This document shows positions 50,530 to 58,122 of a DNA stretch of 64,000 bases, piece after piece (the stretch's first letter is position 1; the number at the start of each line of letters is the position of its first letter). Both the position numbers and the translations under genes were made by a program. The stretch covers positions 1,984,001 through 2,048,000 of the forward strand of contig NZ_JACBZJ010000001.1 in assembly GCF_013409305.1 (NCBI RefSeq). Direction: 5' to 3'. The notes under the pieces were generated by a model. It did not search any database, was not told the origin of the DNA, and saw only the letters and a program-made list of their open reading frames with translations. Origin of the DNA: Cellulomonas soli. Lineage in GTDB: Bacteria; Actinomycetota; Actinomycetes; Actinomycetales; Cellulomonadaceae.

Positions 50530-51153
50530 GTGACTGAGGCGTGGGTGTCGGTAGGCGTGAACGTCGTGCTCGTTGTTGTGACGATCATCTACGTGGTGCT
50601 CACCCGGAAACTAGCGCAGTCGTCGACGGCGGCAGCCGAGTCCGCGGCCGAGTCGGCGCGGGCTGCGGCGGAGTCGGTGCGAGCCCAGCGCGCTGCGATT
50701 GAGGCCGAGGTCAACCGCCGCCACGCGTGGTTCAAGACCGGCGGTGGAGGCGCCTACGAGGCGTGGCAGTTCGGGATCCGTCCGCTCATCGGGGCATACG
50801 AACTGCGCAAGGTTGTCCTCCTGGACTTCCACTTCATGCCGACGGTCGCCGACGCATCCGGCGCCAGTTCGTCTGTGTCGGTCAACGTGAACCGCACGAT
50901 GACGCCGCTCGGGCAGCCCTTCCCCGTCCACGTGGATGAGGTCGAAGGTGCACGGTTCGAGGTTGACGTCGCGGCTCTCGCACGGGAGGTCTTCGCGGAC
51001 GACCAGTGGGAGATCCTCCACTGGTCATGCGAGGTGACCTTCTCGCTCTCGGAGTTCTCGGACAGTGAGCGACGAGTGATTGTCTTCTCGGACCCGAAGA
51101 TGGACCCGCGGCTGCACTGGCTGCGGGAGGCAGGTGAGTTGGGGCTCCGCTAG
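50530..51153 (+). CDS. Membrane-anchored coiled-coil protein, unknown
   Basis: 207 residues from GTG 50530 with TACCGT exactly six bases upstream. One N-terminal membrane helix (~6-26), an Ala/Glu/Ser heptad-rich coiled coil (~32-60) and a ~140-residue cytoplasmic domain (AWFKTGGGGAYEAWQFGIRP, VVLLDFHFMPTV). First gene inside the presumed element. Topology resembles sensors of phage-defence loci, but no family is recognised. Confidence 0.6.
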   Translation: MTEAWVSVGVNVVLVVVTIIYVVLTRKLAQSSTAAAESAAESARAAAESVRAQRAAIEAEVNRRHAWFKTGGGGAYEAWQFGIRPLIGAYELRKVVLLDFHFMPTVADASGASSSVSVNVNRTMTPLGQPFPVHVDEVEGARFEVDVAALAREVFADDQWEILHWSCEVTFSLSEFSDSERRVIVFSDPKMDPRLHWLREAGELGLR

Positions 51154-51191
51154 GCAGGGGCAAAGGCGGTCGAGACGACGAAGCGGGGGTC

Positions 51192-51371
51192 CTAGACGAC
51201 GTCGCTGATCGACTGATCCCGCCCGTTGGTCGGGCAGGCGCGGTTCGAGCAGACGCGCCGTTCCTCGACTGGTGGTGTCGCATCAGCGATGGACATCTCG
51301 CCGGCGACTCGAACGATGCGCACGAGTGACCCACAGGTGCGGCACGGGGGTGTATCGGGCAGGTCTGTCAC
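51192..51371 (-). CDS. Small zinc-ribbon protein
   Basis: 59 residues from GTG 51371: VTDLPDTPPCRTCGSLVRIV, then RRVCSNRACPTNG. CxxC plus CxxxxC can bind zinc. TAGGTT seven bases before the GTG gives a leaderless start. Probably a DNA- or protein-binding accessory; function unknown. Confidence 0.55.
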   Translation of the reverse strand: MTDLPDTPPCRTCGSLVRIVRVAGEMSIADATPPVEERRVCSNRACPTNGRDQSISDVV

Positions 51372-51452
51372 GCTCGCGAACCTAGCGGTCCCGAGGCCGC
51401 CCGTCTCGCTGGGCTGGCCTGCTCGTGGGTGCTGTCGAGTACACCGGCGGTC

Positions 51453-51956
51453 ATGTCGAGCACACCGAGCACCACCTCCACCCCGGCCCCTACCCCGCCC
51501 TACAACGGCTACGCCCTGACGAAGGTGCGCCGCGCGGGCGGTGCCGAGACGGAGCGTTTCGAAGCCGTCCTGACCCGCGACGGCCGCCCCATCGCGCACG
51601 TCGCCAACGGGGGCGAGGGCGGGTCGCACAGGTGGTCACCCATCGACCCGGACGGGTGGGCGGCCATCGACCAGTTCAACGAGTTCGCGGCGGCGTGGAA
51701 CGCCGGGAGTGAGCTCGCCGGGATCGAAGACGGCGACCAGCTCGTGAACAGGCTCCTCGAGGTTGACCAGCTCAACCGGAAGCGGTCGTTGCCGTTCCTC
51801 CTCGACGGGGCGGATTTCTGGACCAGCGGCGAGTACGCGGTCTTCCGCGGAGCGACCCCTGCGCAGACGCTCGAGGCACTGCGGAGCCCGATGTACTCGC
51901 ACCGCCAGCCGCGCGTTTGGAGCCGCGAGGTCGGCGACTTCATCCCGGTGGGTTGA
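51453..51956 (+). CDS. Hypothetical protein
   Basis: 167 residues. Ser/Thr/Pro-rich N-terminus (~1-16), then an alpha/beta domain with YALTKVRRAGGAETERFEAV and WAAIDQFNEFAAAWNAGSEL. No known family. Its end overlaps the convergent 92-residue gene by 17 bases. Confidence 0.55.
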   Translation: MSSTPSTTSTPAPTPPYNGYALTKVRRAGGAETERFEAVLTRDGRPIAHVANGGEGGSHRWSPIDPDGWAAIDQFNEFAAAWNAGSELAGIEDGDQLVNRLLEVDQLNRKRSLPFLLDGADFWTSGEYAVFRGATPAQTLEALRSPMYSHRQPRVWSREVGDFIPVG

Positions 51957-52218
51957 CTGCTCGCCAACCCGCAATCGCCATGGCAGCGATGATCGCGCCG
52001 TGCTCTTGGCCATGAGCGAACTCGCGGCAGAGGTCGGTGAGGCATATGCGCACCTCCTTGCACTCGATGATCGCGTCGAGGTCGGCGGTCGTGGCGTCTT
52101 CCAGCGCCTCGTCGATCGCGTCGAGCACGCGCTGAGGTTCTGGGTGCGGTGGTTTGCAGAGCTTCAGATGCTCATCCATGGCGCGGAACGCTTCCAGCGC
52201 CCGATCGGGCGTGGTCAT
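51940..52218 (-). CDS. Small helical protein coupled to the recombinase
   Basis: 92 residues, mostly helical: MTTPDRALEAFRAMDEHLKL, VLDAIDEALEDATTADLDAI, CREFAHGQEHGAIIAAMAIA. Start overlaps the stop of the resolvase gene by four bases, so it is translated with it. Unknown function; possibly a regulator of recombination. Confidence 0.55.
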   Translation of the reverse strand: MTTPDRALEAFRAMDEHLKLCKPPHPEPQRVLDAIDEALEDATTADLDAIIECKEVRICLTDLCREFAHGQEHGAIIAAMAIAGWRAVNPPG

Positions 52219-52859
52219 CGGCCCACCGGTCGTTCACCGCTCGCTGTTGGCGCGCTCTCGGGGCGCTGCGGGAGGTGGCGGTAGAGAGTCGCGACGCCGA
52301 CTTCGAGGCGACGCGCGATCTCGGGGACCGTCAGGCCCTCGGTGTCACGCAGGTGGGCGGCATATCGGATCTGCTCGTCAGAGAGGCGGCGTGGCCGGCC
52401 GACCCGTCCTCCCTTGGCCTCCATCACGGCCCGGGCGTGTGCCACGCGTTCGCGGTTGTAGACCCGCTCGAGCTCACTGAACAGGGCCAGCAGGGAGAGC
52501 GCGATTGTGGCGGTCGGATTTTCGTCGGTGGTGTCGATCGGGAGCGGGTCCGCGAGCGTTCTGAGGCCGATGCCGCGCTCGCGCAGGTCGTGGACGAGGT
52601 TGAGGGTGTCCCGCAGCGACCGGCCGAGGCGATCGAGGGTGTAGACGAGGACGGTGTCGCCCGAGCGCGCGTAGGCCAGCATCGCCTGGAGCCCTTCACG
52701 CTGGGTCGTGGCCCCGGACCGCTTGTCGACAAAGACGCGCTCGGCCGGGACGCCGGCCGCCTCCATGGCGGCGAGTTGGCGGTCCAGGTGCTGGGCGGTG
52801 GTCGATACCCGGCAATACGCAATCGTCTGTCCTTGCGGGGCGGTGGCCGGGGTCGTCAT
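52215..52859 (-). CDS. Serine recombinase (resolvase/invertase family)
   Basis: 214 residues. Catalytic domain: IAYCRVSTTAQHLDRQLAAM with nucleophile Ser 19 or so, VFVDKRSGATTQREGLQAML, VLVYTLDRLGRSLRDTLNLV. C-terminal HTH: GRPRRLSDEQIRYAAHLRDT, VPEIARRLEVGVATLYRHL. The length is that of Tn3 resolvases and DNA invertases, not large integrases, so it is more likely for resolution or inversion than for integrating the island. Inverted repeats lie just upstream. Confidence 0.9.
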   Translation of the reverse strand: MTTPATAPQGQTIAYCRVSTTAQHLDRQLAAMEAAGVPAERVFVDKRSGATTQREGLQAMLAYARSGDTVLVYTLDRLGRSLRDTLNLVHDLRERGIGLRTLADPLPIDTTDENPTATIALSLLALFSELERVYNRERVAHARAVMEAKGGRVGRPRRLSDEQIRYAAHLRDTEGLTVPEIARRLEVGVATLYRHLPQRPESAPTASGERPVGR

Positions 52860-52860
52860 G

Positions 52861-52904
52861 TGTCGACAGTATCGAAATCCTGACCTTGTCGTACGCTATT
52901 TCGA
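52861..52904. promoter_or_regulatory. Inverted repeats upstream of the recombinase (possible res site)
   Basis: TGTCGACA (52861-52868) is a palindrome, and TCGAAAT (52872-52878) with ATTTCGA (52898-52904) are inverted arms 19 bases apart. The location immediately before the recombinase start is where resolvase binding sites and promoters normally lie. Confidence 0.45.
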
Positions 52905-53039
52905 GGGCGAGTTTTGAGCACTACATGCGAGAGACCACGCGAGCGTGAGCGACGCGCGGCCGGCGCCATCCACGCGCCCCTCTCGAATCCAAGGTTTCGA
53001 GAGGCGCCAAGCGGCGAGGTGATCTGTCATCCTGGGCTC

Positions 53040-53927
53040 GTGGGCGACGACGTGCCGGGCTTAGCGTTCTTCCGCCATCCGACGCCGACGCTGGGCTGGC
53101 TCCAGACGAACCATGGTCGTCCACACCCTGCTGACCCCGCCACGCTGTTCGCGCGCATCGCGTTCTACCACCGCACGACCGCCGAAGCAGAGGCGACGCC
53201 ACCTGTGCCTGGCTCGCCATTGGCGGTCGACGATGCCGCACTCGGTGCGTACCCGCTGTCGCACGGAGTGTCGATGGCTACTGGGGTGGCGATGGACCAC
53301 CTCGAAGCGATCCGCAGTCTCGTCCAGGACGCCGGCGTCACGCACCCGTGGGCGGAGCACACGCTGCTCCGAGCCGCGTTCGAGAGTGCGTGCACAGCGC
53401 TCTGGCTTATCGGACCCGACGACGCTGGGGAACGTCGGCATCGCCGCCTGAGGCAGGTATGGAACGACGCCGATGAGAGCCGCAAGGCTCGGACGAAGCA
53501 CAACGTTGAGCGACCCTCGGGCAGAACTCGCGACGAGATTGAAGCGTCGATTCTCGCCCTGGCTCCCGACGAGCGGTCGGTGTCGCACTGGACCTACCTC
53601 GACGTCGTTCGCGGCGCTGCGCTGCATATCGGGCAGCAGCCAGACTTCTTCGAGCTCGTATGGCGCGCGCAGAGCGGGCTAGCGCACGGGAAGAGTTGGG
53701 CGACGCTCGCGATGCTCGAGCGCGAGGAAGCCACCGGTGCCAGCGATGGAGAGGTCAGCATCCGGTTGACGACATCGGTGGAGCAGTTGGCGCCCGCAGC
53801 GGCGATGACCTTGAACATCGTGCGGCGAGCATGGGCTCTCTCAGAGACGCGAGGACGTTCCACCGGCGAAGAGAGGATCTCTCCTCCGGCCGACGGGGCG
53901 ACTGTGCTGCCGACGGTCACTTCGTAG
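53040..53927 (+). CDS. Hypothetical helical protein, possibly HEPN-like
   Basis: 295 residues from GTG 53040, which follows CATCCT by six bases. Helix-rich: DHLEAIRSLVQDAGVTHPWA, LLRAAFESACTALWLIGPDD, WRAQSGLAHGKSWATLAM. The last holds an R-x6-H spacing as in HEPN RNases, but family membership is uncertain. Longer starts to 52914 exist but have no promoter or ribosome site. Confidence 0.6.
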   Translation: MGDDVPGLAFFRHPTPTLGWLQTNHGRPHPADPATLFARIAFYHRTTAEAEATPPVPGSPLAVDDAALGAYPLSHGVSMATGVAMDHLEAIRSLVQDAGVTHPWAEHTLLRAAFESACTALWLIGPDDAGERRHRRLRQVWNDADESRKARTKHNVERPSGRTRDEIEASILALAPDERSVSHWTYLDVVRGAALHIGQQPDFFELVWRAQSGLAHGKSWATLAMLEREEATGASDGEVSIRLTTSVEQLAPAAAMTLNIVRRAWALSETRGRSTGEERISPPADGATVLPTVTS

Positions 53928-54111
53928 GTTCGGTCACGATTTCCGGTACACCCGGCCCCTGGCCTGGTGAGTGTGGTCGTGCGGCACGACGGCGGCCTGC
54001 ACGCGCACGTGCTGGCGGACCACGACTCCGTGAGCGTCATCCCGACCGCGCGGGGCCCTCCTGTCTGCGCGCCGGGCACCATCTGTCGGTGCACTCTGCG
54101 ATCGTCGGCTC

Positions 54112-54312
54112 ATGGAGTGTTGGGGGGTAGCACGCGCGGTGGGGCCGAGGCTTCCGCGCACGTTGGCGATGCTCGCCGGTAGTGGCGTGCTCGCCTGGAT
54201 GATCATCACCGGCAACTACTGGCTGATCTGGTCTGCGATCACCAGCGGCATCAGCACAGTGGCGCAGTGGACCGGCGTGTACGACGCCCTGACACACGTC
54301 GGCGCACCGTGA
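54112..54312 (+). CDS. Small membrane protein
   Basis: 66 residues with two hydrophobic segments (GPRLPRTLAMLAGSGVLAWM, YWLIWSAITSGISTV). The following gene starts within its stop codon (GTGA), so the two are coupled. Function unknown; could be the membrane partner of the next protein. Confidence 0.5.
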   Translation: MECWGVARAVGPRLPRTLAMLAGSGVLAWMIITGNYWLIWSAITSGISTVAQWTGVYDALTHVGAP

Positions 54313-55442
54313 CGCTGCCCGCTGGCCGGTACGGCTGGCTCCCCGACCACCAACTCCACCTAGTGGCGACGCTCGCGCACGCGGACCATCTGATCGAGCT
54401 GGCGTGCGAAGCGCTGCGGCCGATCATCCGGGACGGCGCCGTAGACCTCCGTGACCGCTACGAGGGCGCCTACTGCCTCGCCACCGTGAGCGCCGTCAAG
54501 CCGATCCCGCCGGCGGTCAGCCGCTACACCGCTGACGCGCTCACGCAACTGCGCGCGGCCGTTGAACATGTCCTGTACGCGGAGGTGGAGCACACCCTCG
54601 GGAGAGACCTCACGGATCGGGAGGAGAAGGTAGTCGAGACGCCCGCGTTCACCGACGCGGACAACCTCACGCGGTGGTTCAACGACAGCCGCCGGAAGAC
54701 CATCGGGCCACTGCAGGACGGCACACGCCTCGCCAAACGGGTGCGGGAGCTCCAGCCCTACAACCTCCGGAAGACCCCAGATCAGCACCCTCTGCGGCTG
54801 CTGGCCGAGCACACGAACCATGCGAAGCACCGCGCCCCGGTCATCGCCGCCACGCGGATCGGCACGGTCATCCCGGACTGGATGCCACCGGGCGTGGAGA
54901 TCCCGGCACAGGCCGAGCGCCCGGTGGAGGTCGGCGACGTCCTCGCGATCAGCCCTCGAGGCGTAGTCCTACCGATGGACATCTGGCCGACGATCAGCAT
55001 CCGACGCCCTCACACCGGGCAGTACCCCGTCCTCGCCCACGAACTCGATCTGATCGCCGACTGGGTGCGGACCGTCGCGATCCCGATCCTCATTGCGGGA
55101 ACCCGCGACGTCGCCCCACTGCCCGTGCAGCTCGACACGTCGGCACCGTGGGCGGACGTGCGCGACGCCCTTGCTGACGGTGGGCACATGACTGCGGCCG
55201 CGCGGTTCCGGCGCTCGATTCAGGTCGCTATCGCTCGCGACAACCTCGCCTTCGTCATGGACAGCCACCCGGAGCAACCCGGCAGGAGCGACGTTCGGCG
55301 GTGGGTCGCCGCCCTCAGCGACGAGGAGGTGCTCGAGCGGGCGACCTCGATCGGCGGCGTGGTGTCGGTCGATGACGCCGTGTACGCGAAATCGGTGACG
55401 GACCGCTGGGTCGACGAGATTCGAGCCGTGGCGACTCCGTAG
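54309..55442 (+). CDS. Large hypothetical protein of the island
   Basis: 377 residues, soluble. N-terminal half helical (LVATLAHADHLIELACEALR, ALTQLRAAVEHVLYAEVEHT) with LLAEHTNHAKHRAPVIAATR, a motif seen in several uncharacterised defence-island proteins. C-terminal part more mixed (VRTVAIPILIAGTRDVAPLP). Not assigned. Coupled to the small membrane protein before it. Confidence 0.6.
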   Translation: MTLPAGRYGWLPDHQLHLVATLAHADHLIELACEALRPIIRDGAVDLRDRYEGAYCLATVSAVKPIPPAVSRYTADALTQLRAAVEHVLYAEVEHTLGRDLTDREEKVVETPAFTDADNLTRWFNDSRRKTIGPLQDGTRLAKRVRELQPYNLRKTPDQHPLRLLAEHTNHAKHRAPVIAATRIGTVIPDWMPPGVEIPAQAERPVEVGDVLAISPRGVVLPMDIWPTISIRRPHTGQYPVLAHELDLIADWVRTVAIPILIAGTRDVAPLPVQLDTSAPWADVRDALADGGHMTAAARFRRSIQVAIARDNLAFVMDSHPEQPGRSDVRRWVAALSDEEVLERATSIGGVVSVDDAVYAKSVTDRWVDEIRAVATP

Positions 55443-55557
55443 CGGGCGCGCAGTCCCGTCCGGGTGATCACCTACCGTTCAGCGCCGCGCCGGCCATGGT
55501 TTCCGGCGCTTGACCCGATGCTGCCCCGACAACGCGCGACTCTGTCACGATGGCGCG

Positions 55558-56418
55558 ATGAAGGCGGAGTCGAGCCCGGAGTACCTCCGCAGTGTGCTCA
55601 GCGCGGTGAGGACCTTTCGATCCGAGCTTGAGTACTTCCTCACGTTGCACGTCGTGAACGAAACCATCGCGCGTGGGATCGCACCCGCCATCTTCGCCCG
55701 CGATGGTGTCGACCAGGCGACGATCGACTTGTCCGCCGCGCGGGTGAGTGAAGCCGCCGGCCGCGCGTCCGAGGCGACCGGTCTGACCAACTGCTACGTG
55801 TCGGTCCAGGGGGCGGGCTCCGTCGACCCCATCGCCGCGTGGCTCTCAATGACGCAGCCCAAGCCGGTGCTTGAGTCAGGCGACGTTGTGGGCGCCGCCA
55901 ACCAGATGGTTGGGCGGCTTGAGGCGATGATCGCGAGGGCTGAGGCCGAAGAGCCCCCGACCACGGGAGTCGCGGCGATGCACCCGTTGGTGTGGGGCGC
56001 GGCGAGTCGGCTCTGGCGTGACGGTCACTACCGTGAAGCCGTCGCAACTGCAGGAGAAGCGCTGGCGGACAACGTGAAGGCGGTCACGGGTCGCCGAGAT
56101 GTGGCCGACACCGCGCTCTGGCAGGAGGTGTTCTCGGACAGGGCGGCCGCGCCCGGACGGCCGAGACTGCGATGGCCGGGCGATCCGGCAGATCGCGACG
56201 TGAAGAACATGACCGACGGCCTCCGACAGTTCGCTCCGGGTGCACAGATGGTGATCCGTAACCCCGCAGCCCACAGCACGAGCCCGATCAGTGCGCAGGA
56301 GGGGTTGGAGCGCCTCGCTGCGCTCAGCCTCCTGGCGCGATGGGTGGACGATTGCGACCTCGTCGTTGAGGCCGGCGAAGTCTCGACACCCGGACCGATG
56401 CCAGGCTCACGCACATGA
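55558..56418 (+). CDS. TIGR02391/Ymh-type HEPN protein
   Basis: 286 residues. The C-terminal ~150 residues match the TIGR02391 (Ymh) family: HPLVWGAASRLWRDGHYREA, VATAGEALADNVKAVTGRRD, GAQMVIRNPAAHSTSPISAQ, with R-N-P-A-A-H forming the HEPN R-x4-H RNase motif, then LAALSLLARWVDDCDLV. The N-terminal ~130 residues are specific to this protein. Ymh proteins are common in defence islands and are presumed RNases. ATG 55558 has CACGAT six bases upstream. Confidence 0.8.
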   Translation: MKAESSPEYLRSVLSAVRTFRSELEYFLTLHVVNETIARGIAPAIFARDGVDQATIDLSAARVSEAAGRASEATGLTNCYVSVQGAGSVDPIAAWLSMTQPKPVLESGDVVGAANQMVGRLEAMIARAEAEEPPTTGVAAMHPLVWGAASRLWRDGHYREAVATAGEALADNVKAVTGRRDVADTALWQEVFSDRAAAPGRPRLRWPGDPADRDVKNMTDGLRQFAPGAQMVIRNPAAHSTSPISAQEGLERLAALSLLARWVDDCDLVVEAGEVSTPGPMPGSRT

Positions 56419-56924
56419 TCGACGGACAGCGACCGCGCGAGTGCGACGCGTTCGACCTACCCGACGTCATCCTCGGTCGGAACGACGAAGAGCTCTACGG
56501 CGCCCTTGGCAGGGTCGCGTGCCTCGCTGCCGTGCTGGAGGATCAGCTCCGCACGCTCCTCCAGGCGCTGCACGGCGTCGACGCGTCGGCGTACTCGCGG
56601 AAGCCGGCAGGTCAACTCGTGGCCGCGCTCCGCGCGGGTGCCGAGGGCTTGAGTTGCGCTGCGGCCGAACGTGACCTCCTGCGCACCTACCTCGATGGGG
56701 CCGCGGCGGCGCTTGTGCGACGTAACGACCTGCTCCACAGCCTCTGGCCGGCTCAGCCGGACGGTTCGGCGTTTCGTCACCGACTCGATCCCGACGGGAT
56801 CCGGGTGACTGTGCGTACGAGCGTTAGCGACGTCCGGGAAGTGCTCAGGTCGCTGGTCGGCCTCGTCATGGGATGGCCCCGTCTGTACGCCATTGTGGGC
56901 GCCTCGGCGCGAGCAACTAGGTGA
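56415..56924 (+). CDS. HEPN-like partner protein
   Basis: 169 residues. Helical, with LGRVACLAAVLEDQLRTLLQ and an R-N-D-L-L-H motif in AALVRRNDLLHSLWPAQPDG, which fits the HEPN R-x4-H signature. Overlaps the Ymh gene by four bases (ATGA), so the two form one unit. Exact family not recognised. Confidence 0.6.
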   Translation: MIDGQRPRECDAFDLPDVILGRNDEELYGALGRVACLAAVLEDQLRTLLQALHGVDASAYSRKPAGQLVAALRAGAEGLSCAAAERDLLRTYLDGAAAALVRRNDLLHSLWPAQPDGSAFRHRLDPDGIRVTVRTSVSDVREVLRSLVGLVMGWPRLYAIVGASARATR

Positions 56925-57034
56925 GATCGCGTCGTCGGATTGGTGCGGCCCCGACTGGGCAACGCGGCGGACTTGGTGATCCGCTCTGCCGCAACTTCCG
57001 GAGCACTTGCTCGCTGCAGAGGCGCGATTGCCGC

Positions 57035-57055
57035 TTGTACACTAAGAACGTACAA
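57035..57055. promoter_or_regulatory. Inverted repeat TTGTAC-N9-GTACAA
   Basis: Perfect 6-bp arms in an AT-rich spot 84 bases before the excisionase-like gene; TACACT overlaps the left arm and could be a -10 (TTGCCG at about 57028 as -35). The likely operator/promoter of the conjugation gene block. The rest of the 214-base gap shows nothing else. Confidence 0.5.
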
Positions 57056-57138
57056 CACGCAATGACTGTAACGCATTTGTAGCTCAATTCTGCCCGGCTT
57101 CTCTTCCCGCGTCCCTTTGCTAGAGGGACCGTGGAGGC

Positions 57139-57393
57139 ATGGAATCGCGCACCCGAACGCACCCGAACGCACCCGATGCCCCGCCATTGGCATTCCCACT
57201 GCCCGCGGCTGCCCGCCACGCGGGGATCTCGATCCGAACCCTCCGCTATGCGATCGCACGCGGCGAGATCGCCGTGCATCGGCCCAGTTCCCGCCCCGTG
57301 GTCCTGGCGACCGATCTGCAGGCGTGGCTCGAGGGCGCCCCCGCCGACCGGGCCGCAGCGCCGCGTCGGCCAGCCACGGGGCGTGCAGCATGA
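57139..57393 (+). CDS. Excisionase-like HTH protein
   Basis: 84 residues. LPAAARHAGISIRTLRYAIA then RGEIAVHRPSSRPVVLATDL and QAWLEG: the HTH_17 pattern of excisionases and small regulators. First gene of a tightly coupled set (ATGA overlaps) leading to the conjugation membrane protein. Role in excision or transcription cannot be told. Confidence 0.65.
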   Translation: MESRTRTHPNAPDAPPLAFPLPAAARHAGISIRTLRYAIARGEIAVHRPSSRPVVLATDLQAWLEGAPADRAAAPRRPATGRAA

Positions 57394-57740
57394 ACGCCTC
57401 GACCTGGGAGCCCGGGACTGTGGCGACGGTCGAGGTCGCGATGCACGAGGGCCGCTACGCGGCCGAGGCGCTGGCCGTGGCCGTCGTGCTCGACCAGGCC
57501 GACGACAGCGGGGGTGAGAGCCGGTACCTCTTCCTCGACGTCGCGCCCGACTCCACGTGGGCCCCGATCCTTGCTGCCGCGGCTTCGGCCCTGCGCGAGG
57601 CTGGCTGCCCCGCCGGTGCCGTCACGTGGGCGGGCCAGCCTGAGCGCCTCGTCGAGGACTGCGGCTGTAGCTGGATCAGCCGCGAGCTTGCCCTCCCCAC
57701 CGCTGGGGACACGGAAACCTACGAGGGAGCTCGACGATGA
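57390..57740 (+). CDS. Hypothetical protein of the conjugation block
   Basis: 116 residues; alpha/beta, MNASTWEPGTVATVEVAMHE, AVVLDQADDSGGESRYLFLD, PILAAAASALREAGCPAGAV. Overlaps both neighbours by four bases. No family recognised. Confidence 0.55.
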   Translation: MNASTWEPGTVATVEVAMHEGRYAAEALAVAVVLDQADDSGGESRYLFLDVAPDSTWAPILAAAASALREAGCPAGAVTWAGQPERLVEDCGCSWISRELALPTAGDTETYEGARR

Positions 57741-57967
57741 CCACCGACCCGACCACCACCCCCACCCCTGCCCCTGCCCGTCGCCCCTCGTGGGGCGTGC
57801 GGGCGTGGCGCCGTGGCTACGGCCCTGCTGCCGGCGGTGGTGTGCGCGGCCGGGTGCGGCGGGTGTTCGCGATGACCGTGGCCGGTGCGCCCCTCGCGCT
57901 GGTCGCCGGCTGGGAGCTCGCCAGCCTGCAGGCCGGCAACGGCTGGACGATCCCGGGCGTCCTCTGA
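57737..57967 (+). CDS. Small membrane protein of the conjugation block
   Basis: 76 residues. Thr/Pro-rich N-terminus, basic WGVRAWRRGYG and VRGRVRRVF, one membrane helix (~45-62). Coupled to the previous gene. The 155 bases to the next gene are C-rich and hold no clear signal. Confidence 0.5.
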   Translation: MTTDPTTTPTPAPARRPSWGVRAWRRGYGPAAGGGVRGRVRRVFAMTVAGAPLALVAGWELASLQAGNGWTIPGVL

Positions 57968-58122
57968 CCCACCCACCATCCACCTTCTCCCTCTACCCAG
58001 GGTCGGCACCCACCACCTAGGCCGACCCGCACCCGCACCGAACGACACGCACAACCCCCCGTGTGGGGTGGTTGGCAGCAGACCGACCCTGAGAAGCGGG
58101 TCAGAGAGAACGTGGTGGTCCC

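Noticed and set aside
52215..52859. The serine recombinase as the integrase of the island
   Set aside because: It is resolvase-size and far from the tRNA scar by the usual layout; tRNA-targeted elements normally use a tyrosine integrase next to the complete tRNA.
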